Shown here piece after piece: positions 1 through 8,817 of a stretch of 41,883 nucleotides of DNA. The position numbers and the translations under genes are program-made. Source of the stretch: Acidobacteriota bacterium (lineage in GTDB: Bacteria > Acidobacteriota > Terriglobia > Terriglobales > Acidobacteriaceae). The notes under the pieces are model-generated. The model ran no database searches and was not told the origin of the DNA. It was given only the letters and a program-made list of their open reading frames with translations. Position 1 is the first letter of the stretch, and each line of letters starts with the position of its first letter. The DNA lies in NCBI GenBank assembly GCA_021805025.1, contig JAJZGF010000014.1, forward strand, positions 1 to 41,883. The letters run 5' to 3'.

Positions 1-207
1 GTCGGCTGCAAGATCAAGGGAAACTCCTAATGCCTTGAGTGTTCGGAGAACAAGGCCGATCTCAGCGCGCGGCTTCCCCTGCTCCACTTCCACAATCCAC
101 TTGCGGCTAGTTCCCGCCTTCTTCGCGAGGTCGCTCTGATCCATCGCCAGCTTGACGCGGCGCTCCCGAATGAAAGCGCCCAAATCAGTGGCAGTCCGTA
201 CACGCAT
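1..207 (-). CDS. HipB-like XRE-family repressor (partial, C-terminus off the window)
   Basis: This is a small helix-turn-helix DNA-binding protein of the HipB / y4mF antitoxin-regulator type, of which 69 residues are visible before the window edge. The translation shows the family pattern DLGAFIRERR, then DQSDLAKKAGTSRKWI (recognition helix), then EQGKPRAEIGLVLRTLKALG. I chose the ATG at 205-207 because GGGAGG lies 8 bases upstream (216-221 on the minus strand). An ATG at 232-234 is in frame but has no ribosome binding site. Proteins of this family usually pair with a HipA-type kinase downstream, which would lie outside the window, so that pairing is inferred. The operator-like sites just upstream suggest autorepression. 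Confidence 0.8.
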   Translation of the reverse strand, partial: MRVRTATDLGAFIRERRVKLAMDQSDLAKKAGTSRKWIVEVEQGKPRAEIGLVLRTLKALGVSLDLAAD

Positions 208-238
208 AGCCGGAACCTCCCTACGCTTCGCCATAAGA

Positions 239-306
239 GTAACCGAACGGTGACACATTGTAAAGAGAGCGAACGGTTACTTCATTTGATGTAACCGTTC
301 GGTGAC
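239..306 (-). promoter_or_regulatory. Triple operator and promoter for the HipB-like gene
   Basis: Three related elements precede the repressor gene. GTAACCGAACGGTGAC (239-254) and GTAACCGTTCGGTGAC (291-306) are near-palindromes with 7-base arms around two bases. A half site CGAACGGTTAC (270-280) forms a perfect 11-base inverted repeat with the start of the third element across 10 bases. A TACAAT -10-like box (257-262, minus strand) sits between the first two, so bound repressor would cover the promoter. The sequence repeats are seen directly; binding by the HipB-like protein is inferred from the usual autoregulation of such genes. Confidence 0.6.
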
Positions 307-432
307 TATCGATTTATGCTGCCCTTTGCCTGGGCACGAGCCATCCGACGAGAACAGGCACCACGATCTGGTAGTCGGCAAGCTGGAAGATTATTTTGAT
401 TCACGCATCCCATTCGGCAAGGCACACCAGTG

Positions 433-1149
433 TCAGTAGCTCCAGTTTTCATGGCGCACCGGAAGCTGATTCAGGAGTTGCCTGTAAAAGCGCCAGTTCG
501 GCATCATCTGGTCTAACAACGCGGTGAATCGGTCATTATGTGTTGGCTCGATGAGGTGAGCCAATTCGTGCACGACGATATACTCCAGGCACTCCGGCGG
601 CTTTTTCGCCAAATCTGTGTTCAATCTTATGCTCGCCGAAGCCCGACTGCAGCTTCCCCACTTCGTCTTCATGCGTCGTACAAATACCTTATCTACCTTG
701 ACGCCCATAGCACGCTCCCATTTTGAAATCAAGGGTTGAACTGCAGCTCTGAGTTCGGCGCGGTACCATTCTTCGATCAGCTCGCGCTTCCGATCCATGC
801 TAGATGAGGGACGGATCTGAATGACGATTTTCCTGTGGCGAATCTCTATCCGAGGTGGACCATCAACTTCGACAACATCGAGCAAATAGCGCTTCCCCCA
901 AAGGTAGTGGCTCTCGCGCTCCGAATATTCACGTGGCGTCTCTCGCTCTTGGTCGACAATCTTCCCTTGCTGGAGCCTAATCCATTGCAGTTTAGAGATT
1001 GCAAACAGACGAATATTCTCAGTGCTCATACGTAGCGGAGCAGAGATTCGCACCCTGCCTTCTGGTGGATAAACGCTGAGGTGGACATTCTTGATGTCCT
1101 TCTTGACCACGTCTACGGTGACAGAGCCGAGCTTGAGCGTAGTCTCCAT
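433..1149 (-). CDS. YgjP/SprT-like zinc metallopeptidase of the restriction operon
   Basis: This predicted zinc-dependent peptidase (M48/DUF45, YgjP-type) has 238 residues. It carries the family signature WGSC and the zinc motif HELAH, followed by a second histidine a few residues on (LIEPTHNDRF). The start at 1147-1149 lies 4 bases after the hsdR stop and has AAGGA upstream. A longer reading from 1203 would overlap hsdR by 50 bases and begins with a low-complexity serine run, so I reject it. Proteins of this family frequently close type I restriction operons, but their role there is not established. It is probably translated from the hsd message. No secretion signal is visible, so it is likely cytoplasmic. 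Confidence 0.85.
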   Translation of the reverse strand: METTLKLGSVTVDVVKKDIKNVHLSVYPPEGRVRISAPLRMSTENIRLFAISKLQWIRLQQGKIVDQERETPREYSERESHYLWGKRYLLDVVEVDGPPRIEIRHRKIVIQIRPSSSMDRKRELIEEWYRAELRAAVQPLISKWERAMGVKVDKVFVRRMKTKWGSCSRASASIRLNTDLAKKPPECLEYIVVHELAHLIEPTHNDRFTALLDQMMPNWRFYRQLLNQLPVRHENWSY

Positions 1150-1153
1150 CGGA

Positions 1154-4100
1154 TCAGTATTCCTTTTGCTGCTTGATGATGAGAAAGATGCGCTCAACTT
1201 CATTCACATCATGAAGTTCCTCAAAGAGCGCCTGCTTGATCGCTTGCTCGCGCGCAGGGATACCACGCCATGCGTCTGGTCGAACTCGTCTGACTGCCTC
1301 ATCGATCTTGATGGCCAGTTCATCGCTCTTATTCAGGTTGCTGTAGAGCGCACGCAGGCCTGGTGTATTGATCTGCTCCGGTGTCTCTTCGCCGTAACCT
1401 GCGTCCACTCTCTTCGCAAGATCGGCAATTCGTTTCAAATACTCTTCGTATTCGATAGCCTTTGCTTTCCGCGTCGCAATGATCTCGTCCAGCAACGCTG
1501 ACATCTTGCTGAAGTAGGCCGGATCAGTCAACTGCTCCTTGATGATCTTGCGCCGAACGTTGTTCTCGATTGTTTCCGCGATCGCATCCTTGTTGCCCTT
1601 TAAACCACCGAGCTGCGATGTGATGGCATTTGCAATTCCTGTCTTTACAATCAGGTCGAGAAGCCCCATCCCGTCGAATGGCGAAATCTTGCGTGGTTCA
1701 TCCGCCTCGATATACGTGTCGATCAGGTGTCGCATATCCGCCTCATAAGCCTTCACGTCCAGACTTTCTCCGCTTGCCCTCCGAATCGTTTCGCGAACAT
1801 CCAGGTAATGGTCTATCTGTTGCTTGATGCGGGAAACATCGCCGCTGCTGTACCCGGCAGGCTCCAATTCATCGGCGATATTTGCATATGCGCGGACCAG
1901 CGACGCGGTTGCTTTGTAGAGCGCGACACGCTGAGGCTCGCGTTCCTGCAAATCGGTTTCGATCTCCGTATTGCCGCAGAAGTAATGGATATGTTCAAGC
2001 TCGCCCTTCGGTGGTTGAACTGGCTCGCACAAAATGTCGAGCGCCTCCAGAGCACTGTCCAGACGCTCTTTCCCAATCTTGAGGCGATCCTTGAGCAGCA
2101 CTTCGGGATTCGACCCGCCTGCGCTGGTATCAATCTCAGATGTGTACACGGCGATGGCGTTCTCGACCCGCTTGAATAGATCCTTGTAATCGACAATGTA
2201 GCCAAAGTCCTTGTCTTCGCCGTCAAGCCGATTGGTGCGGCATATCGCCTGAAACAGACCGTGGTCCTGCATGGATTTGTCGATATACAGATAGGTACAT
2301 GGTGGTGCATCGAAGCCTGTCAGCAGCTTGTCCACCACGATCAGCAGCTTCATCCTCGCCGGTTCCTTGATGAACTGCTGTTTGGCTCGCTCCTCGTACG
2401 TCTCCGTTGGCGACATTCCCGGTCGCGGATCGACGCCATGCAGAAGCTCCATATAGGTGTTGTAGATGAATTGCTTGTCGGTTTCTGTGTTTGCTCCGAC
2501 TTCTTCCTTCGATACATCCTTCGCCAGCGGATTGTAGGAAGTCACAACGGCGCATCGGTCGCGAAAGACCGTTTTCTGGAACAGCACGAAATACTTGCAG
2601 GCTTCGTAGATGCTGGACGCAACAAGAATCGCATTGCCGCGCTCGCTGGAAAGCCGTGGCTTAACGCTGAAGTCGAAGATAATGTCGCTGACAACACGGT
2701 CCATCCGCGACCGGGAACTCAGCACCGCCTGCATCGTGCCCCACTTCTTTTTCAGCTCGTCCTTCTGCCAGTCGTTCAAGCCCTTTGTTTTCGCTTGGAA
2801 CCATTGGTCAATCTTCTCTTCGGAACCGAGGCGCTGGTCTATGTCCCGCGCCTCATAGACCAGGTCGAGCACGACACCGTCGTCCACCGCCTCGTTGAAC
2901 TTGTAGGTGTGGATGTATCCGCCAAAGATCTCCAGGCTGGTTGCCTTATCCTTCACCAGTAAGGGCGTGCCGGTAAAGCCGATGAAGACGGCATTGGGCA
3001 TCATTGCCTTCATTACCCGGTGCAGCTTGCCGCTCTGCGTGCGATGGCATTCGTCCACAAACACAAAGACCTCGCCCAGCGTTGCGCTTGGCTTGGCTTC
3101 CAGCTCTTTGATGTAGGCGTCGAAGTCATCCACATTCTTGCGACCGAACTTGTGCACCAGGGAGCAAAGCAATCTCGGCAGTGGCTGGCCGAGGTCGTGC
3201 ATAAGCTCGCGCCCGCTGGATGAGCGCTTGATTGTCTCTCCGGCTTCGGTGAAGACGCCCTCAATTTGCTTGTCCAGTTCATCCCGGTCGGTGATGATGG
3301 CCACGCGGGCGTTGGGATTGTTCTCCAGAATCCACTTTGCCAGCAGCACCATTACGATACTTTTGCCGCTGCCCTGTGTATGCCAGATGATGCCGCCTTG
3401 GCGCTGACGGGTGTGCTCCTGCGCAGCCCTGATGCCAAAATACTGATGCACACGCGGCACTTTCTTTGTGCCACCGTCGAACAGTACAAAGTCGTGGATC
3501 AGCTCCAGCAGGCGCTCCTTGTTACACATTTTGAGGAGGTATTTGTCGAGCTTGAATCGGCTGTTGTCCTGCTCATCTTCCTTCCACTTCAGGAAGTACT
3601 TCTCTTGAGTGCCGACGGTTCCATACTGCAACCCCTCGGAATCGTTCCCAGCAAAAACAAGCTGCACAGTGGAGAAGAACCATGAATGGAAGGTCGGCTG
3701 CTGGTTCGATAGGAGCTGCCGGATGCCATCTCCAATGGAGACGCGGCTGTTCTTGAGCTCGATCACGGCCACGGCGATTCCGTTCACGTAGAGCACCAGA
3801 TCGGGCCTTCGCTCATGATTGCCCTGAAGTGTTACCTCCTCGACGACGGCAAAGTCGTTCGCCTCGGGATGCTCCCAGTCGATCAGGGGCACATGATCGG
3901 TGACTTTGCCGGCCTCTGTCTTTGCCTGCACGCCATAGCGTAGCAAAGAGTACACGGCCCTGTTGTTCTCATAGAGGCTGCGGTTGGGGTTGTCGGCTTC
4001 GGTGCGCAGTTTGTGCAGTGCAATCGAAATCTGGGCGGCCGTATAGCCGCGCTGCGTGAGTGAATCGGTAAGCAGGCGCTCGTCGATGTTGCTGTTGCCA

Positions 4101-4204
4101 TCCCTGTCGCTCCAGTCGCCCAGATAGCGATAGTGCAGCTCATCGCGGAAGAGGGCCAACACTCGGTTCTGGGTTTCACGCTCTGCTTTGCCGATTTCGT
4201 TCAT
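1154..4204 (-). CDS. hsdR: Type I restriction enzyme R subunit (HsdR)
   Basis: This 1,016-residue motor and nuclease subunit translocates and cuts unmodified DNA as part of the HsdR2M2S complex. An N-terminal PD-(D/E)xK nuclease is visible as D135, then E149 and K151 in VIELKNS. The SF2 helicase part has Walker A HTQGSGKS (about 275-282), a DECH box (384-387), a FTGTP motif (about 410-414) and a motif VI-like region ending QAICRTNR. The C-terminal third is helical and should bind the methylase core. Length is normal and I see no frameshift. It starts one base after the stop of the NucS-like gene, so translation is probably coupled. The catalytic residues look intact. Confidence 0.95.
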   Translation of the reverse strand: MNEIGKAERETQNRVLALFRDELHYRYLGDWSDRDGNSNIDERLLTDSLTQRGYTAAQISIALHKLRTEADNPNRSLYENNRAVYSLLRYGVQAKTEAGKVTDHVPLIDWEHPEANDFAVVEEVTLQGNHERRPDLVLYVNGIAVAVIELKNSRVSIGDGIRQLLSNQQPTFHSWFFSTVQLVFAGNDSEGLQYGTVGTQEKYFLKWKEDEQDNSRFKLDKYLLKMCNKERLLELIHDFVLFDGGTKKVPRVHQYFGIRAAQEHTRQRQGGIIWHTQGSGKSIVMVLLAKWILENNPNARVAIITDRDELDKQIEGVFTEAGETIKRSSSGRELMHDLGQPLPRLLCSLVHKFGRKNVDDFDAYIKELEAKPSATLGEVFVFVDECHRTQSGKLHRVMKAMMPNAVFIGFTGTPLLVKDKATSLEIFGGYIHTYKFNEAVDDGVVLDLVYEARDIDQRLGSEEKIDQWFQAKTKGLNDWQKDELKKKWGTMQAVLSSRSRMDRVVSDIIFDFSVKPRLSSERGNAILVASSIYEACKYFVLFQKTVFRDRCAVVTSYNPLAKDVSKEEVGANTETDKQFIYNTYMELLHGVDPRPGMSPTETYEERAKQQFIKEPARMKLLIVVDKLLTGFDAPPCTYLYIDKSMQDHGLFQAICRTNRLDGEDKDFGYIVDYKDLFKRVENAIAVYTSEIDTSAGGSNPEVLLKDRLKIGKERLDSALEALDILCEPVQPPKGELEHIHYFCGNTEIETDLQEREPQRVALYKATASLVRAYANIADELEPAGYSSGDVSRIKQQIDHYLDVRETIRRASGESLDVKAYEADMRHLIDTYIEADEPRKISPFDGMGLLDLIVKTGIANAITSQLGGLKGNKDAIAETIENNVRRKIIKEQLTDPAYFSKMSALLDEIIATRKAKAIEYEEYLKRIADLAKRVDAGYGEETPEQINTPGLRALYSNLNKSDELAIKIDEAVRRVRPDAWRGIPAREQAIKQALFEELHDVNEVERIFLIIKQQKEY

Positions 4205-4205
4205 G

Positions 4206-5135
4206 TCAGGCCTTCACCAGCTTGAAGCTGATTTGATACCGATAGAAAGTGATGGATGGAACCGCGGCCAGTGCCCAGCGTAGCTTCTGGTCGTCGTCGA
4301 GAGCGATGATCACGCCTTCGATTGTCTGATGGGGCTCCGCGATTTGCTCCTTCACATAGCCCATGTAGCGCAGCGTCTGGCCCACGACTGTATCTGTGGC
4401 GCGGCCTCGCTTCAGCTCGATCACCAGGAGTCGCTTGCTGTCCTTGCTGACCGCCAGGATGTCAATGGGACCGGCATCGGTCGCGTATTGCTGTCCAACG
4501 GGTTCGCCGTCTTCCTCGTAGATCGAAAATGATTTGCTTATTTCGGTCTGGTTCCAGTTCTTCACGAGGAAGTCTTCGAGGTGCTTCTCCATCGCGAAGG
4601 CTGCCGGGTCTTCCACCTCTGGGTCTGAGGCAACGATCACGGTCGTGGTTTGCCCCTCGGCTAGCAGGGTCTCAATCTCCTTGCTGTGGGCGGTGATGGT
4701 GCTGACCGTCCCAATCGACCCGGCTGAGTTCTGCAGCGCTTCACTCATGGCAGAGCGTGCGATGGCAGTGGAAAGCCACTGCACGCTGCGCCGTTGCGGG
4801 AGAATCTGGCCGGGCTTGTAGAAGTAGTTACTCGTTACCTCGCCCACGCGGTACACGCCCTGTCCATCAGGGCAGAGTACGATGTCGCCTTTCTGGATAC
4901 CCTTGGCGACGGTCCAAAGTGCACCGCAAGCGAGTCCCGCGCCAATCTTGGTCTTCTCCGGGTGCTTGGCGAGGTAGACCGGAATGAATGCTTTGTTGAA
5001 CTCTCTCCACTCTTCGGGCAAGGATCCCGAGAGGTCCTGGTCGATACCGAAGTCCGCGCCAATGAAGTTCTCCGCAAAGCAATCCTGGGCGTAAATGCTT
5101 TTGCGACCAAGCATCAGGCGATAGTAGTTCTTCAT
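4206..5135 (-). CDS. NucS-like (DUF91-type) nuclease domain protein in the hsd operon
   Basis: This is a 309-residue protein. The C-terminal half (about 180-300) has the NucS/DUF91 pattern: a helix with LEDFLVKNW, then GPIDILAV (D225), then VIELKRGR (E240, K242) and VGQTLRYMGYV. That is a PD-(D/E)xK fold, so DNA cleavage is likely. The N-terminal half (about 1-130) is not typical of NucS; its GDIVLCPDGQGVYRVGEV segment resembles a PUA/EVE-like reader of modified bases, which is only a suggestion. It overlaps hsdS by 4 bases (ATGA) and is followed by hsdR after one base, so it is an integral cistron of the operon. Its activity is inferred; it may be an accessory nuclease of this type I system. 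Confidence 0.75.
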   Translation of the reverse strand: MKNYYRLMLGRKSIYAQDCFAENFIGADFGIDQDLSGSLPEEWREFNKAFIPVYLAKHPEKTKIGAGLACGALWTVAKGIQKGDIVLCPDGQGVYRVGEVTSNYFYKPGQILPQRRSVQWLSTAIARSAMSEALQNSAGSIGTVSTITAHSKEIETLLAEGQTTTVIVASDPEVEDPAAFAMEKHLEDFLVKNWNQTEISKSFSIYEEDGEPVGQQYATDAGPIDILAVSKDSKRLLVIELKRGRATDTVVGQTLRYMGYVKEQIAEPHQTIEGVIIALDDDQKLRWALAAVPSITFYRYQISFKLVKA

Positions 5136-6316
5136 ACCAGTCGAATCCTCCCTGTGAGCAGTTCCTGCATCATGCCCTGTTTGATCTGGCGGGCTTTGGC
5201 CAGCTTCGTCTCCAACACGGCGATCTCTGCGTCCATGTCAGAGAGGATGGTTGCTATGGCGATCTGTTCTTTGTACGATGGTAGAGGAAAACAAAGCTTC
5301 AGGAGGGCTGTTTTTGAGAGGTTGTAACGGGTCGCTCCTTGTGCCAGCGATTTCAAGAGTTCTCGCCCCTCACGACTTCTAAAGTAGTAGGCCAGATATA
5401 GCCCATCAACTGGAGACCTTTCACGGAATCTAAAGCCAAAGCAAAAGCTATTGAGATATACGTCCTGCACGTTCTCTGTGAGTACGGCGCACATACCAAC
5501 TTCTTCGGGCGTTTCGGATGAACCATTGAAAAAAATATCTCCATTGAGAACGCGGTTCTGGGTCTCTGTATGTTTCACATCAACCCTTGCAAAAGCTTGG
5601 CAATCAATCACGACATTCGACATGATGTTCATGAAGGTTATGTATTGAGCAGGGCCATGATCAAAGTCCCGTTTGCTTTTTCCTGTGAGGCCGCCGAATG
5701 TTGAGCCGAAATCTCCCAGACGCTTTGTCTCCCAAGGGGCAGGAAAGCCGGGGAGGCGCTCCTTGCCGGTGAGCAATTCCTGCATGGTGCCCTGTTTGAT
5801 CTGGCGCTTCTTGGCGAGAAGCTGCTCCAGCGATTCGATGAGCGCATCCGCATCGCTCAAAGCCTCAGCAATGGCTTCTTGTTCTTTTCGATCAGGGACC
5901 GATATCGGAATTGGGCCAATGAAATTACGATTGAGGGACTGTTGTGCTCCACCAGTGTTGTGCCGAGAGAAGTCGATTGACTTCAGAAAATAGAATGCAA
6001 AGAGCGGATAATTGCCAAAAAAGTCGGTGACATAAAGCGCGGTGTTATGTGGCCAAAAATCGGCTGAGCAATAGTGAGCTTGGCCGAATGATGCACCGCT
6101 TCGGCCAAGCACCAGACCGGGGCCGCGCACCAACGCTGTGTCATGAAATCCGTTGAGTCCAGCTGATCCCAGAACCGGAATTTCGCCTTTACGCCGTGCA
6201 CGCTCTGTAAGGTCGTGTCCACGTCGTAAGGCAACGAATTGGCCCAGTCGTGTGACCTCCCATTCTTCCGGTCTCATGCCAACTTCTGTCTGCTTGTACC
6301 CCGGACTCAACTCCAT
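5132..6316 (-). CDS. hsdS: Type I restriction enzyme specificity subunit (HsdS)
   Basis: This 394-residue subunit defines the bipartite target sequence recognised by the methylase and the nuclease. Two target-recognition domains are visible, each opening with a W-E-xx-RLG motif (EEWEVTRLG near residue 20 and PWETKRLGDFG in the middle). Each ends in a conserved helix with the shared text RQIKQG-MQELLTG. I start at 6314-6316 because AGGA lies upstream and the protein then begins MELSPGYKQTEVG, as family members do. Longer readings only run backwards through hsdM in another frame. The start overlaps the hsdM end by 10 bases. The two recognition domains differ from each other, so an asymmetric target is expected. 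Confidence 0.92.
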   Translation of the reverse strand: MELSPGYKQTEVGMRPEEWEVTRLGQFVALRRGHDLTERARRKGEIPVLGSAGLNGFHDTALVRGPGLVLGRSGASFGQAHYCSADFWPHNTALYVTDFFGNYPLFAFYFLKSIDFSRHNTGGAQQSLNRNFIGPIPISVPDRKEQEAIAEALSDADALIESLEQLLAKKRQIKQGTMQELLTGKERLPGFPAPWETKRLGDFGSTFGGLTGKSKRDFDHGPAQYITFMNIMSNVVIDCQAFARVDVKHTETQNRVLNGDIFFNGSSETPEEVGMCAVLTENVQDVYLNSFCFGFRFRERSPVDGLYLAYYFRSREGRELLKSLAQGATRYNLSKTALLKLCFPLPSYKEQIAIATILSDMDAEIAVLETKLAKARQIKQGMMQELLTGRIRLV

Positions 6317-8721
6317 ACGAATCCCATCCTTTCGAGATGGCGATTCACTTTTGCTTCCAACTGGGCTACTTGATCGATCATCTGTGGCATGGGCGTTCCA
6401 TAACGCTCTGCCAACTCCTTCACGCGCTGGGTAAGGGTCTGGCTGATGCGGTCCATCTCGCCGTGAATCGCCTTGTCGAGCGCGTCGATCCATTTGTCTT
6501 CGACGACCAGCGTTTTGACCTCTACCTCGGTAAGCTTCGGATAGCGCGCATAGCAAACGGCATCGAGCGCGGCTTCGGCCTCTCGAAGACTTTTCTTCAG
6601 CTCGGCCTCTTTGCCATTCAGCTCCAGCCATTCCCGGAGCACGGCAACCTCTTCCTTCGCGCTTTTATCCGCTTGAATTTCCTTCAAGCGGGCCGTGACG
6701 GCGGGCTTGTTCACCTTGTCGAACTCAGCGAAAATGCCCTCTTCGCCACCGTTCTCCTCTTCCAGCTCCGCAATGCGGGCGGAGACGCCTTCGAGGTCTG
6801 CCGCAAGCTGATCGATAGCAGCCTGCTCCCTGGCGTAGAAGCGGGCAACCAGTAGATGTTTGGGCACAAGGTCGCAGGCCCATCCTTTATCGACCTGACG
6901 GCCTGGCTTGCCGTCCTTGCCTTTCTTGGTCTCGATGACGCGGTAGGTCTCGGCCTTCCAGCCGTCGGCAGCGATGAGGTAACAGTCGTCCTGCATCGTC
7001 TCATCCCAGAAGTTCATGAGGTGCTGATAGACGTCGTAAGCATCAATGAGCGGCTGCCCCTCGTAGTGGCGCAGCAGTCCTTCGGCAAGCTCCGTGATGA
7101 CCTGTTTGGGATGGACGTTGATCGTGAGCGCTTTGAGCTTCTTTTCGGATTTGCTGTGCCACGCGGCAAAGTGCTCATTCATCCGGGCGATGAACGTAGT
7201 GAACTCAGGATGGTTATAAATGGTGGGCTTGATCGCGTCCTTTGCGACGCGAAGATCGACGTAGCCGGGCCGGTTGGACTTGAAAAGCGCTTTGCGCAGG
7301 CCGGGGCAGACGGCCCAGTAGCGCTGCAGCGCATGCACGTCGCGCTCGGGGATGCCGCCGCGCAGATGGCCCTCGATGTCCTGGAGGTCTTCTTCCTGCT
7401 GGCTATCGATGTAGCGGGGGAGGTTGAGATTGAAGTCATTCTTCTCAATCTCCTCGACAGAGATCATGCGGGAGAATCCTGGCACCTCGGCACGCCGGTT
7501 GAAGACATCGACGATCTTGTGGATGTCCTGGGCGCGAAGACGGTTCTTGGGGCCATCCTTCATGTAGCCAGAGCTGGCGTCGATCATGAAGATGCCTTTG
7601 CGTGCGTGCGCATCCTGCTTGTCGATGACAATGATGCAGGCAGGAATACCCGTGCCATAAAACAGATTTGCGGGCAGGCCGATAATGCCCTTGATGTAGC
7701 CCTTGCGAACGAGATTGCGGCGGATGTCAGCCTCGGCGTTGCCCCGAAAGAGAACCCCGTGGGGGAGAATGCAAGCTCCCTTGCCCGAGCTCTTGAGCGA
7801 GCGGACGATGTGCAACAGGTAGGCGTAGTCGCCCTGTTTTGCTGGCGGCGTGCCGAAGGGCGTGAAGCGCTCGAACGGATCTTTTTCCAGATTGACGCCG
7901 GTAGTCCAGCGCTTGTCAGAGAACGGCGGATTGGCAACGACGTAATCGAAGGTCTTGAGCGTGCCACCGTCGGTGAATTTTGGATCGGCCAGTGTGTTAC
8001 CCGGCAGGATGAGTGCTGTCGGGTTGTTGTGCAGGTACATGTTCATACGAGCCAGAGCGCTGGTGGCTGCGTCCTTCTCCTGCCCGTAAAGAGTGGGTTT
8101 CGTGGTCGCTTCGTCGGCTACCTTCAGCAAGAGTGATCCGGAGCCGCATGTCGGGTCGTAGACCGTGGTGTGCGAGGTCGTCTTAGCCGTGCGGATGCCA
8201 AGAATCTGCGCCATGATGCGGCTAACCTCGGCTGGGGTATAGAACTGGCCCTTGCTCTTGCCGCTCTCCGTAGCGAAGTGCCGCATGAGGTACTCGTAGG
8301 CATCGCCCAGGATGTCGTCACCATCGGCACGATTCTTTGAGAAGTCGAGGGCCGGATTCTCGAAGATGGCAATGAGGTTGGTGAGCCGATCCACCATCTC
8401 CTTGCCGCTGCCCAGTTTTGAGGCTTCGTTGAAGTCGGGGAAATCGGAGAGATTGTTGGCTTTGGCCAGCGGGGCGATGATCTTCTTATTGATCTGATCG
8501 CCGATATCGGACTTGCCCTTGAGCGCAACCATGTCCTGAAAACTCGACCCTGGAGGAATGGTGACCGGGGCAAACTGGATGCCGGCGTATTTGTCGCTGA
8601 CGTACTTGATGAAAAGCAGGACGAGTACATAGTCCTTGTACTGGCTGGCATCCATGCCGCCGCGAAGTTCGTCGCAACTAGCCCAGAGCGAGCTGTATAG
8701 TTCAGATTTCTTAAGTGCCAT
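6307..8721 (-). CDS. hsdM: Type I restriction enzyme methylase subunit (HsdM)
   Basis: This 804-residue N6-adenine DNA methyltransferase has an N-terminal helical domain (from MALKKSELYSSLW), an SAM-binding motif I in DPTCGSGSLLL and the catalytic motif IV NPPF in VVANPPFSDKRW. A long C-terminal extension (about 480-804) ends in coiled-coil-like segments rich in E, K and A, such as LEEENGGEEG. Classic HsdM is about 500-530 residues, and this belongs to the longer subgroup. The start at 8719-8721 has AGGA 9 bases upstream; an open frame to 8808 lacks a ribosome binding site. It is the first gene of the minus-strand operon hsdM-hsdS-nuclease-hsdR-peptidase. Confidence 0.93.
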   Translation of the reverse strand: MALKKSELYSSLWASCDELRGGMDASQYKDYVLVLLFIKYVSDKYAGIQFAPVTIPPGSSFQDMVALKGKSDIGDQINKKIIAPLAKANNLSDFPDFNEASKLGSGKEMVDRLTNLIAIFENPALDFSKNRADGDDILGDAYEYLMRHFATESGKSKGQFYTPAEVSRIMAQILGIRTAKTTSHTTVYDPTCGSGSLLLKVADEATTKPTLYGQEKDAATSALARMNMYLHNNPTALILPGNTLADPKFTDGGTLKTFDYVVANPPFSDKRWTTGVNLEKDPFERFTPFGTPPAKQGDYAYLLHIVRSLKSSGKGACILPHGVLFRGNAEADIRRNLVRKGYIKGIIGLPANLFYGTGIPACIIVIDKQDAHARKGIFMIDASSGYMKDGPKNRLRAQDIHKIVDVFNRRAEVPGFSRMISVEEIEKNDFNLNLPRYIDSQQEEDLQDIEGHLRGGIPERDVHALQRYWAVCPGLRKALFKSNRPGYVDLRVAKDAIKPTIYNHPEFTTFIARMNEHFAAWHSKSEKKLKALTINVHPKQVITELAEGLLRHYEGQPLIDAYDVYQHLMNFWDETMQDDCYLIAADGWKAETYRVIETKKGKDGKPGRQVDKGWACDLVPKHLLVARFYAREQAAIDQLAADLEGVSARIAELEEENGGEEGIFAEFDKVNKPAVTARLKEIQADKSAKEEVAVLREWLELNGKEAELKKSLREAEAALDAVCYARYPKLTEVEVKTLVVEDKWIDALDKAIHGEMDRISQTLTQRVKELAERYGTPMPQMIDQVAQLEAKVNRHLERMGFVWS

Positions 8722-8743
8722 GCGTAAATATCCTGAGAAATCT

Positions 8744-8767
8744 CCTCCGGGCGGGACCTCCGGGCGG
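8744..8767. repeat. Two 11-base direct repeats between hsdM and the urtC fragment
   Basis: CCTCCGGGCGG occurs at 8744-8754 and again at 8757-8767, a 13-base period. The repeats lie in the leader of hsdM and near the point where urtC homology begins. On the mRNA strand each copy supplies CGGAGG. They may be a regulatory element or a scar of the rearrangement; nothing in the sequence decides between the two. Confidence 0.5.
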
Positions 8768-8817
8768 TTGAAACGCCGCACGATCATCACACAGCCGGGA
8801 AGAGCCATTATCTCTTA

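Noticed and set aside
8722..8808. N-terminal extension of hsdM
   Set aside because: The extension lacks a ribosome binding site and family similarity; the ATG at 8719-8721 has AGGA and starts at the conserved region.
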